Positions 34,101 to 46,100 of a stretch of 64,000 nucleotides of DNA are shown here, one piece after another. A program made the translations under genes and the position numbers. The notes under the pieces are model-generated. The model had not been told where the DNA came from. It was given only the letters and a program-made list of their open reading frames with translations, and ran no database searches. The stretch is from Monarcha castaneiventris obscurior (Eukaryota; Chordata; Aves; Passeriformes; Monarchidae), in NCBI GenBank assembly GCA_026261815.1, contig JAMPIT010000566.1, positions 28,235,001-28,299,000 on the forward strand, in the 5' to 3' direction. How positions within the stretch are numbered: the first letter of the stretch is position 1; each line of letters opens with the position of its first letter.

Positions 34101-37100
34101 AGATTTATGATCATGCAGGATTATATGCTAGAAGGCAGGAAAAAAAGAAACTTTGTGGAAGAGAAGGTAGATGTTCCATACCAACTATCAAAGAAAGAAA
34201 TACTGTACTACAGTCTCAATCAAATCAGTCTGTAGGTCACAAGTTTAGGTTGTTTGGCTCTGTGGATATAACTGCATTGGCAGTGATCTACCACCTTAGA
34301 AAAAAATTATCAGGGTTGTTAGGCTCCACAGAATCACTGGAAACTGCTGAGAAGATTGCAGAAAATAGGTTTTTCCACTTGTCTAAAAATAGTTAAATCA
34401 TAGAGAAGAATGTGCAGAAATAAAATGTGGTTTATTTAATGAGATGAACTGTGTGAGAGTTACTTTCAAGGGTGTTTTGATGTCTCCTCCAACTAGTTCT
34501 GAAAAGAACTAGAAGCATATTATCTCACCTCAGGTCAAAATTTGTTAGTCTGTATCTTTAACTTGAAAGTCCGCAGCTGGATTTCCAGGTGCCAGGCATT
34601 ATGGCAACCATGAGGGAAGTGTTTCTTTCAAGTGGAAAGGATGTTCTTTGAACTGGATAAGTTTTCAATTCCCCAGTGTCTTTGGATCATAGCCACTGTC
34701 TTGAACACAACCTTCAAATCATGACTGCAGATGTACAATCATGTGGTGATGACAAATGAAGGTAAAATCTCTCATCTATGCAGACTTTTTGTGTTAGCTC
34801 TAACTTTGTGTTAGCTCTTAATTTTAACTTAGTGAGAAGGGAACACTCTGTTCCAATATTTTAGTCAATGTATGGTCACACAAAAAAAATCTTGCTGAAA
34901 TGGGACTATGTAAACAACTAATCTTACCCAGAAATTATATTTAGATAGAGTATTTATAGTTGAAGGTAAAGCCATCAGTATTACTGCAAAACAATATTCT
35001 ATTTATTGACAGTTGTTTTGTTTCTTGAGGTGCAATAAAGTGAAGTATAAAGACCAGGAAAAATACAAATTTGTAGTGGAGTTTAAAATACATCATTCCT
35101 TCTCCTCCTGTAAACATTTCACCAACTAAAGTTTTTTTATACCAAGAGTCAAAATTATAAGATACATTCAATATAGAAAGTGGCACATTCTAAGATGAAT
35201 TAAGTTACTTTTCAGCTTACCAGACAACTTTTCATCCTTCCACCACCCTAATTTACATTTTCCATTCAGATTTTTTGGTACTTTTCTACTTAGTGTAATA
35301 GATATTATCGAAGAGTAACAATATGAAATGTTTGTCTTACAAGTGTACTCCCATTTCATATGAACAAAAGATATGGAAAAAAAATGCAATATTTATTTCC
35401 AAATTTTAGAGGAATGACTAGAAGAGTAAAAGGAGCAAACCCACAGTTTCACTCTGGGTTTGGGAGGGGTGGGGATTCCCTTAATACTGGGAAAGGATTG
35501 GGAAAAAAAACCTGAGAAAATAAAATAATAATTTAAGCTGAAGACTTGATAACTATGATCAGCCAACAGTTAGCACAAAACATGCTTTGCCAGAATCTCC
35601 ATTAGGACCAGCATCACTCTTATCCCCAGAAACCAATAGAAAACTCTAACCATCACTTTGCAGTAGAATTATCAGAAGTTAATGGAAGACAGATGTCTAT
35701 TCAAAACCTACTTGTAGCTTTTATTCACACTGAAAATGAACACTGAGAAAGAGATGAAAAAGTCATTTACATCAGAGTCTAAAACCAGGTGAGAAAACCA
35801 AACAATTTAGGCCTTGAGAAAAAACGTTACAATGGAATAAAAAAAGAACCCTAGAAAGATTCATAGGCAAATTCATTAACTTTGTATCTAGTGAGGATGT
35901 TGCATTCTGTGTTGTTTTAATGGACATGTTGCCAAGGAATATTTGATGATGAGAAAGTGAAAAGGAAAATCATAGAAACTGAAAAATATATCTAGTTTGA
36001 AAAATCCAAATTGCTACTCTTTGAAGGAATATAACTAAAAAAAAAGAAACTGTCACTGTAGCCAGACATGCAGAGATAGAAAATTATATGAATTCGGTTT
36101 ATTAGGATTTGCATCCAAAATGATGAAGTTGGCAAGAATGCTGCAAAAGACAATATTCTCAGATAAGAAATATAAGATATGCCAAGGAATCTGGGCCATG
36201 CTTCAGAGATAAACATGCTGTATCGAAAGTAATTTTTGTGGAAATCCTTATTAGTTATCTCTGGAAGGATGATTTTTATTCCAATGAATTTCTGAAATAG
36301 TCTTTTTTTGATTCTTGGATAATACTCATGTCTTGTGTGTGTGTATCTTACTGTGTAGGTACACTAAAATTAGCCTTCTGCAGGACAGAAATTTGAGAAA
36401 CTGAGCATAAACATCCCCCCCCCTCAACAAAACCACACCCAACCCTTAATTGCATTCTCTAAGTTACAAAGATCAGCTGTGGAGACATTTTTGAACACTC
36501 TTCAGTCTTTAGTGAAGAGTCTTGGGAACAGGACATTGTAACCTCTCATGCCTCTCTGTGAATTGGAATACTCTGACTAATACTCTGGAATTTCCCTCAG
36601 AGGTTTGGAATTTGCCTTACCGATATCCAAACAGTGCTGTGCAGGTTAGTGTGGAAGAATTGTGTTCCCTCTTTGGCATCTTGATCTAGAGTGGTAGCCA
36701 TTGTGATAGCCAGTAAAATATGGCAAAAGAGACATATTTCCAATCATACCCCAGAAACAGAATGTCTGTAAATCTACCAGTTACTGTAAACTGGAAACAT
36801 CAATACCTGACAGATACAGCCATGCAGAGCCATGTCTCACAGGTGACAAAAGAAGCTGTCACTTATTTGGGTTAACTTGGCTACAGAGAATAGAGAGTAC
36901 ATTTTAAATGGAATCTCTTCTGTTGACTGGGAAGCAAATTAAAGCTCAGTATTTACCTCTATAATGAAAATATGTTTGCTTAAGATAAAAGTTCTCAGCT
37001 GCACTTCACAGACATATACAAAGTGAGTAAAAAGATTTATCTCGCTGTTAGTTTCTGAAAAACATGGTAACACTGAGTTTGAGATTAATGATCCAGCTTC

Positions 37101-38384
37101 TTAGGGTTGAAGAATGTCCTGATGAGTATCCAAAATATTAATTTAGGAAATTCTTACTTTTTCTAATAACGCAGTATATATGCACTACCATCAAGGGCAA
37201 ACTGACAACCTGGTGAGCTCTAAGGGTAATCTTTGGGTTTAGATTTCTTAATTCCCACTTCTTAGGTTAAAACTAACCTCTTACGAATATTTCATCAGTC
37301 AACCACATATTAATAATATTGCGGTACTGTAGAAATAGCTACAACTTTTCAAAATCTATTATATAAAGTTTGTATATTTTTGTTTTATTAAGCTTTATTA
37401 GAAATCTTATTAATTATATAAATAAATGAAAATTTAGCATTCTCTAGCAATATCTCACCAGAACAATGTATGATTAATTTTATCTATTATACCTCTGCTT
37501 CTAATATGTTAATTAGGAAAAATATTATATACATACATATATATGTAGCACTCATTCTAATGCCAAAGGAAACTGGGCTTAATATTTTGAACAATAAATC
37601 CCTTCCCATTTGGTTTGTGCTCTCATTCAAAAATGATAATAAATGATGGATTGAGTACACTTTTTAGAGCAGTTTGTTTTGTCTTATTTTTTAAGTCCTA
37701 TTACAAATGAGTTTTTAACTCTAGCTATAAAAGAGGCAAGCAAAAAAAAGAAGAATGATCTTGTATGATGTGCTAGGAGTGAATGCCTCAGATATAAAGC
37801 ACTAAGGAGTCTCTTAGAGATTTGTAAATCAATTCTGATATGGAGATTTTATTTTCTAATGCCAAGAACACACTGAAAGTACCAAAACACGATGAAAATA
37901 GAAAAAAATAAAAACATCTACATAATACAACACGATTTTAATTTTCCCATAGTGAAGTCAAATCTATTGGGTTTTAGATACAAAGTATTATTCATTTAAA
38001 AGTGGTCTGCATAAAGAAGTCTACAAGAAGTAAAAAAACTCTGTATGAAATAAAGGGTTGGTAACAAGAAAGATCCAGAAAGATGCTAAGGCGACAGTGC
38101 AATTGGATGTGGGACCAGACCCTTGTTTTCTTTTGACTTTTATGTTTCAATGGTAAAGCAATATACGTCCAAACTCCATTATTCTCCTTGTGTAGGGACA
38201 ACCTAAAACTACATCCTCCTTCTAGGAAACAGATGCAAGAATATTTTTGAACCACTGAGTCTAAGGAATGAAAGAAACAGCTGCGCTACCTTTTTATTTA
38301 CCTTTTTAGCTCCTTTAATTACAGGCAGTACCTATTTAAAGTGAAGATGTAACCTGAAGTTAAATACCTGAATAAAATTTGATT
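31123..38384. other. No gene recognised
   Basis: About 7 kb of AT-rich sequence without a repeat family I recognise. Minor items are an AT run at 32819-32829, a 17-bp tandem duplication at 34788-34820, a C8 run at 36415-36422, and an 8-bp stem (ACTCTTCA/TGAAGAGT) near 36497-36521. Confidence 0.6.
34788..34820. repeat. 17-bp tandem duplication
   Basis: TTTGTGTTAGCTCTAAC is followed directly by TTTGTGTTAGCTCTTA. This is a slippage-type duplication with one difference near the end. Confidence 0.85.
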
Positions 38385-38573
38385 AATTTTAGGTGTATTT
38401 TACATATTGCTTCATTGTAAAAAGCTCTTCAATATTTAGTAATGAATTTTTTTTAAGTATGCATTGAACATTTGACAGATATTATTTTACACAATTAATT
38501 CAATCTGAATGGAAAAAAAAAGGTTGGTAGAAAAAAGAAAGAAAAAAAATTCTGGAAAAATACACCTAAAATT
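38385..38573. repeat. 17-bp perfect inverted repeat with 155-bp spacer
   Basis: AATTTTAGGTGTATTTT (about 38385-38401) is the exact reverse complement of AAAATACACCTAAAATT (about 38557-38573). The spacer is AT-rich with poly-A/T stretches. The size is what a small MITE-like DNA transposon with terminal inverted repeats would have, but I see no clear target duplication and do not recognise the ends. Confidence 0.85.
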
Positions 38574-41023
38574 CTATTCCATTGGTATAAACAATTATTT
38601 TAAACTTTAAACTTAAGAGACTAAGCATGCCTAGATCTCAATAAACTTTTCCTGCAATTATAATTTTTCTCCTATGTGGAGATAGCTACATTTTTTAGAG
38701 ATTTACTGAAATGTCATCATACTGTGATTTACGTTTTTGTTATCCCTTGTCCCCTTTTTGGGTGCTTTGAAGCTGAAGAGTCACAACAAACTAAATTTTT
38801 CCTAGTTGCTTTATTCAGTGGCAATTAAATCAAGTGGCTTGGACATTATGCTTCCTCCCTTATGATCAGCCACTTTCCTGCAAAACAAAGCAGAGGAATG
38901 AGGACATTACAGAAGAAGTTTATGTCTAGTTAAATTTTTTAGTATCATTAAGAAGAAAATATTGACAAGTATGTTAACTTGAAGAAAAAAATATTAACTC
39001 CTTCACCTAGGCTGTTGAATTTTTGTCTGTAGTAGAAAAAGAAATATTTCCATAAGGTTTACTATTCTCTATCATTTAGATCCATTGGCATGTACTGGCC
39101 TGTCTCTGCATGATTAATTTCTTTAACTCCCCAAAAAAATGGCACTTGCATGCTGACAGCATATTGAGGATTATCCCTTGTCTTTGCTAACTCCTATGAG
39201 TCCAGAGCATGCCTGTGAGAATGCCTTTTGGTCTATTGCAAAAATCATGCCAAGGACCATTCTAACAGTATAAGAGCATGGATGGCTGAGTTTCAGCATC
39301 CAGGAACATTATTCAATTCACTAGTTTAGAGTAGCCAATAAGTACAGCTAAAGGACAAGTTCTATTCCTATGTATAGCTGTGGGAAACTTGACTTTAATA
39401 GGACACGTAATGATTTTCTTTATGGAAAAGCAAGTGGTTTGAATGTTCCTCAACAACCATCTTGTCAATACAGGAGTAGAGGCCAGAGCCTTGTCTCATC
39501 CTGTTTAGAGCAATATAATTAATCTCTCAGGGCAAGCTATGGAGAAATATTCTCGCTTTAGAAAAAGGCAAAGGAAATCAGTAGGGTCTTTACTGTTTAC
39601 ATGTTCTGTCAAACTTAATAGAAGAAGAAACTAAGGTTTTGGGTGTAGCTTATCTGGTTAAACACAGACATCTACCTTTGAATAGTTATGTTATTCTCCT
39701 GTTTTAGCTAGTAGAAAGAGTTGTTACAGACTGGGCTTTGTATCATCCTCAAATAGGCATTTAAAGTAGGTTGTATGAGTCATATTCTAAAATTGTCAAC
39801 ATATCCCCCATTGACTATAAAGGTAGCTGAAGTTTCTGGTTCAGCAGACAGTTTTTAGGTAACCTGAATTCCCACCTTTCCTCCATGCCAGTGCCTTGCC
39901 TGAGCTTTCATGCAAAAACAGCCTACATTTCATCTCTGCATGCTTTTTTAAACTGTCAGAGCAGGAGAGTGATACTGTTGGGGCTTTTTGTGTTTTGTTT
40001 TTCTGCCTTGTGGTATTAATGTAAAGAGCATCTACATTCAGGGTTGTGATAGAAAACTGTGTAAATGGGACTTATCATAGTTTGCTTAAATGAAGCAAGA
40101 AAATTAAAAGCTATCCAATACATTTCATTAAAATTTGAAATGACTACTTAAATTTTGCTTTATCACAATTTTTATTCTTTAACATTTTAATCAGGAATGC
40201 ATATCTTATTTTCCTGTCAAATGACTTGTAGCACCATTCACAAGTATTGCCACACATGGAGCAAATACAATTATTAAAATGTAGCAACGAAGATTCAAAA
40301 ACATAAGAGAATTATAATCTAAATAACAGAAAGAAATAAAGCAAGAATTGAAAACTTATTCATCTTATTATATAAGCATTAGGTAACAGAATATGCCAAC
40401 AAGTTATCATTGGCATTATTGGTTTGTTCAGTTTCTCTGTACTACCTTTTAGTCTTACAGCAAATAGTTTGACTTGTTCAAATTTTAGAAAGGGGAAAAA
40501 GGAATTTAGATTTAGAACCCCATATAATTTTTTAATCTGATCTTTTTTCCTGCCTTTTTTTCTGTTGGTGAGGGTCTTTTTATTGTGGGGGTTTTTTTGG
40601 TTGGTGGTGGTTTTTGTTGTGTTTTTTAGTTTTATTTTTTCTGATTTTTTTTATCTGATGGTTTTGATGTTTTATCTGACTGTTTAAGCTAGAAACTCTG
40701 AAAGAACAAAAAATTAGGGCTGCAGAGTTTCCTGAAAATTACAGAACTTGATACAGAGCTAGGAAATGATCTTTGATACTAAGAACTGTCTGTTTACCTT
40801 AGTTTTGCTGTTTGCCTCATACCATTCATTAGCACATTCCTTCTTAAGTATTTCTGGTTAGTTCTTATCAGCTTTAACTTCAATACCAAATTTAGGACTT
40901 ATCTTGGAGAACACAATGTTAAAAAAGCCCCAATCACATGAACTCTATACAATGCACAGGAAGCGGGAAGCAATCCTCTGACAGAGGTTTCAGTTAAACA
41001 TCAGAGAAATGACCATGTCACTG
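38574..41023. other. No gene recognised
   Basis: AT-rich. A T/G-rich low-complexity stretch lies at 40573-40650. Confidence 0.6.
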
Positions 41024-41155
41024 TGAAAGCACTTGACTCAGACTCAGGTAGCCTGAACTCAACATTAAATTCCCCAGTATTCTCCTGGGTTGTCTTGGGA
41101 GAGCATTTAACATTGTTACCTATGTCTACACTTCCTATTTTCAACAGTTTTAAGT
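41024..41155 (+). mobile_element. Possible ancient MIR-like SINE relic
   Basis: The order of weak matches resembles the core and tail of a MIR-type SINE: CACTTGACTCAGACTCAGG, then GTAGCCTGAACTCAACATTA, then GTTGTCTTGGGAGAGCATTT, then CATTGTTACCTATGTCTACA. Such relics are rare but known in bird genomes. The match is from memory and degraded, so this is a tentative call. Confidence 0.35.
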
Positions 41156-42639
41156 ATATTCCCAAAGAAAAGTTCCCTGGCTTTCCATGATATTTTGAAA
41201 CACATCTGAGCCATAATCAGAGCACCCAGGAGGCACCTGTTCGAGTATGTGCTCCAGAGGTCATGCAGCAGTCATGAATGGCCTTTTCATAATGTGCCTT
41301 AGACCCTTAAAAGTATGCTGAGAAGGATGCACAATGGGGTTTATGCCATGCTGTCATGTTGAGAAGGTAGAAGATTAAACTCTGTTTCATTTATAGATCA
41401 TGTGACTATGATTTCTGTGCAGCAGGATAATCCCCTCCATACTGTGCAGGAATCATGTTCCACTTAATCAAAAAACTGTGAGCATAATAATTAAGAGAAC
41501 TGGAGCATATAGCACAATTAACCCTCTACATATAGACTAATAAGCAGAGAGCTGCTCACCTGCCTCACCAACACCCCTTTTTTTCTCATGTAGTGGCTCT
41601 GGGAGACAGGATTCCTCCCTTTCTCTGCAAACCTTATTCCACTGCTAGCATTGTGATGAGACCTGGGCTACCCAGTGCAGATTTTATCCTAGACAGGAGT
41701 AATGTCAGAATATCACAATCACCTTACATTTTGAAGGGTAGAGAAGTGGTATCTTCTCTTTCAGCATTTAACTGTAGGTACTGTGCAGTACAGACACAAA
41801 ATGGAGAAAAGTCTAACCATCTTTTCCTGGATATGGACATTCCCTCTGCTGCACAGCTCATGACTCTACTGCCTTCTCAAACAATTGCCCCTTGCTTCCT
41901 ATCCCCTGCGTGCCCTGTCCACAAACTGAAATGCTAAGGAAAACCTGATAATCACATGACTTTTTCCCTAGGAAACTTTGAATTTCCAATCCATGCTGAC
42001 ACAGAAAATTCTGGAGTATGCCAGCTACAACTGTTAAATGTTTTTGCTGAAAAGACAAAAACGGAAACTGCATTGGAGGATCCACTATGCACACACCAAT
42101 AAACAAAAACTGATTAGCTGATGACAGCTTTGACTGAAGTGACTATGAAATGGCAAAATTTACATTCAAAGAACTGCAGTAAGACCAGCTACAGACTGGA
42201 GATCCCATATTTCAGACGAGCAGATTTTGACTTGTTTGAGTGGAAGTCCTGTTCTCCCATTTTTAGGAGCAGCTCGTGCAGGGCTCCTCCCTAGGGAAGG
42301 TGAGTTGGGAACCACAGGTGACCCAGTACTGCCCAGGCACGGTGCTGCACTGCTGAAAGAGCGCAGTTTGAGCAGAGTGAGCAGAACAGGGATAATGATA
42401 GCAAGAGATACTTTCAATGCTCCCGTGATCATGGGACAAGCTTATGTGGTCAGTCCGGTCCAAAGCAAAATGGTGGCAAAGCAAAATGACTGTTCATAAA
42501 CAGCTGGACATAGGTTTACTTATAGCATAGCTTCATGTGTCCATGCAGGCAAGGGCACTGGCTAGCTAAGGAGCTCCACAGAATGGGGCTCTGCTGACTG
42601 AATCACCAGCACATCTTGCAGAGATAAAGGGTAATTGAA
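41156..42639. other. No gene recognised; marginal reading frame at 41593-41937
   Basis: From about 41560 to 42500 the composition is more balanced than the surroundings. A 114-codon plus frame at 41593-41937 follows a pyrimidine-rich stretch ending in TCATGTAG, which resembles a splice acceptor. Its translation has no domain I recognise. Overlapping frames of 82-90 codons occur on both strands at 41858-42499. Confidence 0.45.
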
Positions 42640-43118
42640 TATTGGACTGCATTATAGGATTACAGCCAGCAGGTTGGAGGAAATTATTTTTCTTTTCTAC
42701 TTACCAGTTGTGAGTCTTCATCTCGAATATTGTACCACTTATGGGCTCCCTACTGCAAGAGAAATATTGGTAAGTTGGAGAAAGTGGGTGGAGAAGTTAC
42801 TTGAGGAAAAAAATGCTAAAGGGGGATCTAATTGCTCTTTTCCAGAATCTACTAGGTGACTATAGAGAAAGCAGTGCTGAACTGCTTTCAGGTAGAAATT
42901 AAAAAAGCAGTTGGTGAAACAAGCTGCAAAACCAGAAATTCTGACTGGAGAAAGAATCATCAAAAACTTGTTAAACACTGCAACAGATTGCCCCAGAAGG
43001 TTGTGGAATCTGTCTTCATAGATATTTAAAACTTGATTGATTATGGCTCTAAGCAACTTGATTTTACTTTGAATTTAATTGTGCCTTGACTAACTGACTT
43101 CCAGAGGTCACTTCTAAA
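42640..43118 (+). mobile_element. Old, degraded CR1 LINE 3' end
   Basis: Scattered but collinear matches to CR1 ORF2 C-terminus and 3' UTR in plus orientation: AGGATTACAGCCAGCAGGTT, TGGGCTCCCTACTGCAAGAG, AGATTGCCCCAGAAGGTTGT, ATAGATATTTAAAACTTGAT, GGCTCTAAGCAACTTGATTT and CTGACTTCCAGAGGTCACTT. Divergence is clearly higher than in the copies at 27436 or 60112, which implies an older insertion. An internal deletion brings the two halves together. The 105-codon minus frame here is not a gene. Confidence 0.75.
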
Positions 43119-46100
43119 CAGTTGCATGGTCTTGGAACAAGACAAATATCTAGGAGTAGATTGATGAAACCCACATAGAGCTGTCTCACATCCAAGCCAA
43201 ATTTTAGTTAATTTATGAGTATACATAAGTAAGCTTATCCAGGTATGTCTTGCACATGCTGTGGGTAACTTACAACACTTGTAGGTCAATACAATCATTC
43301 CTAGCCAGGGTCTGCCATGTGCCAAGTCAGTTCTCCCACCTCTGTCACAGTCCTGCCCAGCAACACGCAGTCTGGCTTATATACAATATCCACCATCCAG
43401 GAAGACTAAAAATATTGCTATCATCCTCTTCATGGTTCCTGGGATGCATCCCTTTTTCAGGGATGCAGCCAAACCAGGAGTAGATTTGGCACTATCTGCA
43501 TGCTAAGGGTATCTCTTTTGCCACTGTGCAATCATTACTGAAAGTCAGGTGCTGGGCCAGCTAGAAGATTTTGCTGGCTCCCTCAGGGAAGTCCTGGCAG
43601 AGTAATGCTATTAAGAGGGGCGTCCGCTGCCTGCCTTATCTCTCTTGATCTGTGTAGATACCTGCAAAATTATAAAATAACTGTATTGCCAGATTCACCT
43701 GGAAATTCTGAGGAATGCAAGACTTTGTTGATATTTCTAAAAATGAATTAACACAAAATATATCCCCCAAGCACATTTTGTCCTGTGGTCGGCTTAGTTT
43801 AGGTATATTGGCACACAAAAGCAACTGTTTACTTTATGTACCATAGGCATGTCTGAAAAAATTAAGGTTATCAGTTTTTCATGGGCTTTCTTGAACACCC
43901 GCTCCAAAAAAGACCCTGAGAAATCAGAAACTCAAGCACTAAAAATACCTTCTGAACCTGCTTGGAGGCCAGCCACAGTTTGTGACTAAAGATTTTGCTA
44001 TACTAACTTTTAGAGCCTGAGGGAGGTAGAATGGAACTTCATTTTCTTTTTGAAAGGGGATTGTCTTGAACAGCCACAGAGATGGTATTTACCCTCCCTT
44101 CTATGTTATTCCTGCTGCCTTTTCCTATATGGACATATTTAGAAATCTTCCAGGAGAATCTGTCTTTAAAATAAGTTTTGTTAAGACTTCTGTCCTGAAC
44201 AGATAGCATTATATCCCAGAGGCTCCTGAGATGTCTGCTGCCTAGTTTAAAAGATATGCAGAGGAAAACCCGGATGCTCACTCTAATGGGAAAAATCTCT
44301 GAAGATTAGTTATGGGAGTTTGCTTGGGAAAAGATATATTCAGCTGGGAGAAGTGCTGGAGCTGGAAAGAATGTAACTGGGCATAAAAAAAATCTATAGG
44401 CAGTGAAAATAAAATTGGAGGGTTCACTCTAAATCCAGAAGCAGTGGCATGGCCTCATTTGGTCATCTGTGCCTTCAGGCATGCCTAATTTTCACTGCTT
44501 TAAGGAAAAAACACCTTAAATTCCTTCTTTTTCCCTCCCTCATGTTTATTCCTTTGATGAGTTTTTAGGTTTGTTTTTTTTTTTTTTCACCACAGAAAAT
44601 ACAAAGGAGTGAAATTAAATTATCCCAGAATGAAATTCTGAACTGTGCACTGGAAGAAATTCCTTCTGACTCCACTGCAGTGAACAACTTGTGCCAGAGG
44701 CATGCTATCTAATTACCATACACTTTCTTGACTAGTATTGTGGGGAGGGAAAAGGTAGTGTGCGATCAACTGAAATATGAAACAATAAAACAAATTAAAC
44801 TGCATGAAGTAAGAGGAGGAAAAATGAGATGGGAGTTGTTTTTGTTAAATGTTTACTGTTCATACACTGCCTGAGGCTTAAATTCTTGACTGTTAGAGGA
44901 TTTCACAGTTTTATGGATACTATCAGAAGATTTTAAAGTATTGTGGTTTGTATTGCAATTCTTGTTGAAAGTGCATATTCCTTGCTTCTCAAATACTATA
45001 TCTGGTTTAGTGGTTTATTATGTGTTTCTTGAAAATCATTCTTCAGCCTTTCTTAGCTCTAAACCCAATCATAACTAGACTGATTCATCCAAAAAACAAA
45101 TGTTACCAGAAACTCTCCATATTCCTTCTCACTTTTAAAGACCTTACTCTTTTCTTCTCCATAATTCACTTAGGAAAATCCTTTTCAAAGCCTCTGGTTT
45201 CCAATAAAGGAATCATTGTAGTTGAAGATTGAGAAAAAAGTCTGCTTCTAGTCATGTTTTTGTAATTATTTCCTCCAGCTCTGTCTTCTATTAATTATGA
45301 ATTTATTTAGAAAACAGCCTGCTCATCAATAGTTTAGTAGCAAAGAAAAAGAAAGAATCTTTATATAAAGGAGAGCATGTATCAAAAATCCAAAATTAAA
45401 AAAAATATTATTTTTCTGTAGTACAGATACAAGTCTCTGTGCCTCTTTGGAAAGTTAATGCAATCACAAGCCATTAGCAGAAGACTGAATTTTTTCCTCT
45501 ATTCACCCGCTTTTTCTCATCATATACATTTCAGCTAAAAGATTGTCACATATTAACTGATACACACAGTACACATGCAAGCGAACATAACTAAACACAC
45601 ACACAGTATTTTGCAGCTCTGCACAGAAGTACGAAATAGCTTGCAGAGTCTAATATACATTTTGCATTCTTTGATGGGTCAGATACCTAATTTTTTACAC
45701 GCAATAATGGAAAGTAAGTGTCTGCTGACCATTCCCACAATACTCAGTATATAGCTTTGTTGCAATTACAAGCAATTTGCATGAGAATGCCGGTATGATC
45801 TATCTACCTGGCTGCTTAAAATTCCTGAAAAATTGTAGATTTGGACTAAACTGAAGAACTGAAGACACTATTTCTTTTTATGCAGATAATTTTCCGAGCT
45901 TCCTCAAGATCCTAGCCAGAAGTCAGAATTTCAAGCATGTTACCTCACCCATGCAGCAGTGATGAGAGCAAACACCCTGCATGAAGGGCAGGCTTAAAGC
46001 TCAGTTACAAATTGCCTGGAAAAGTTTGTTTTTTTTTTTTTTTTTGACAAATACAGAAATAACTTTGCAATTTCATTTTAATGGCAGAGTAACAATATGC

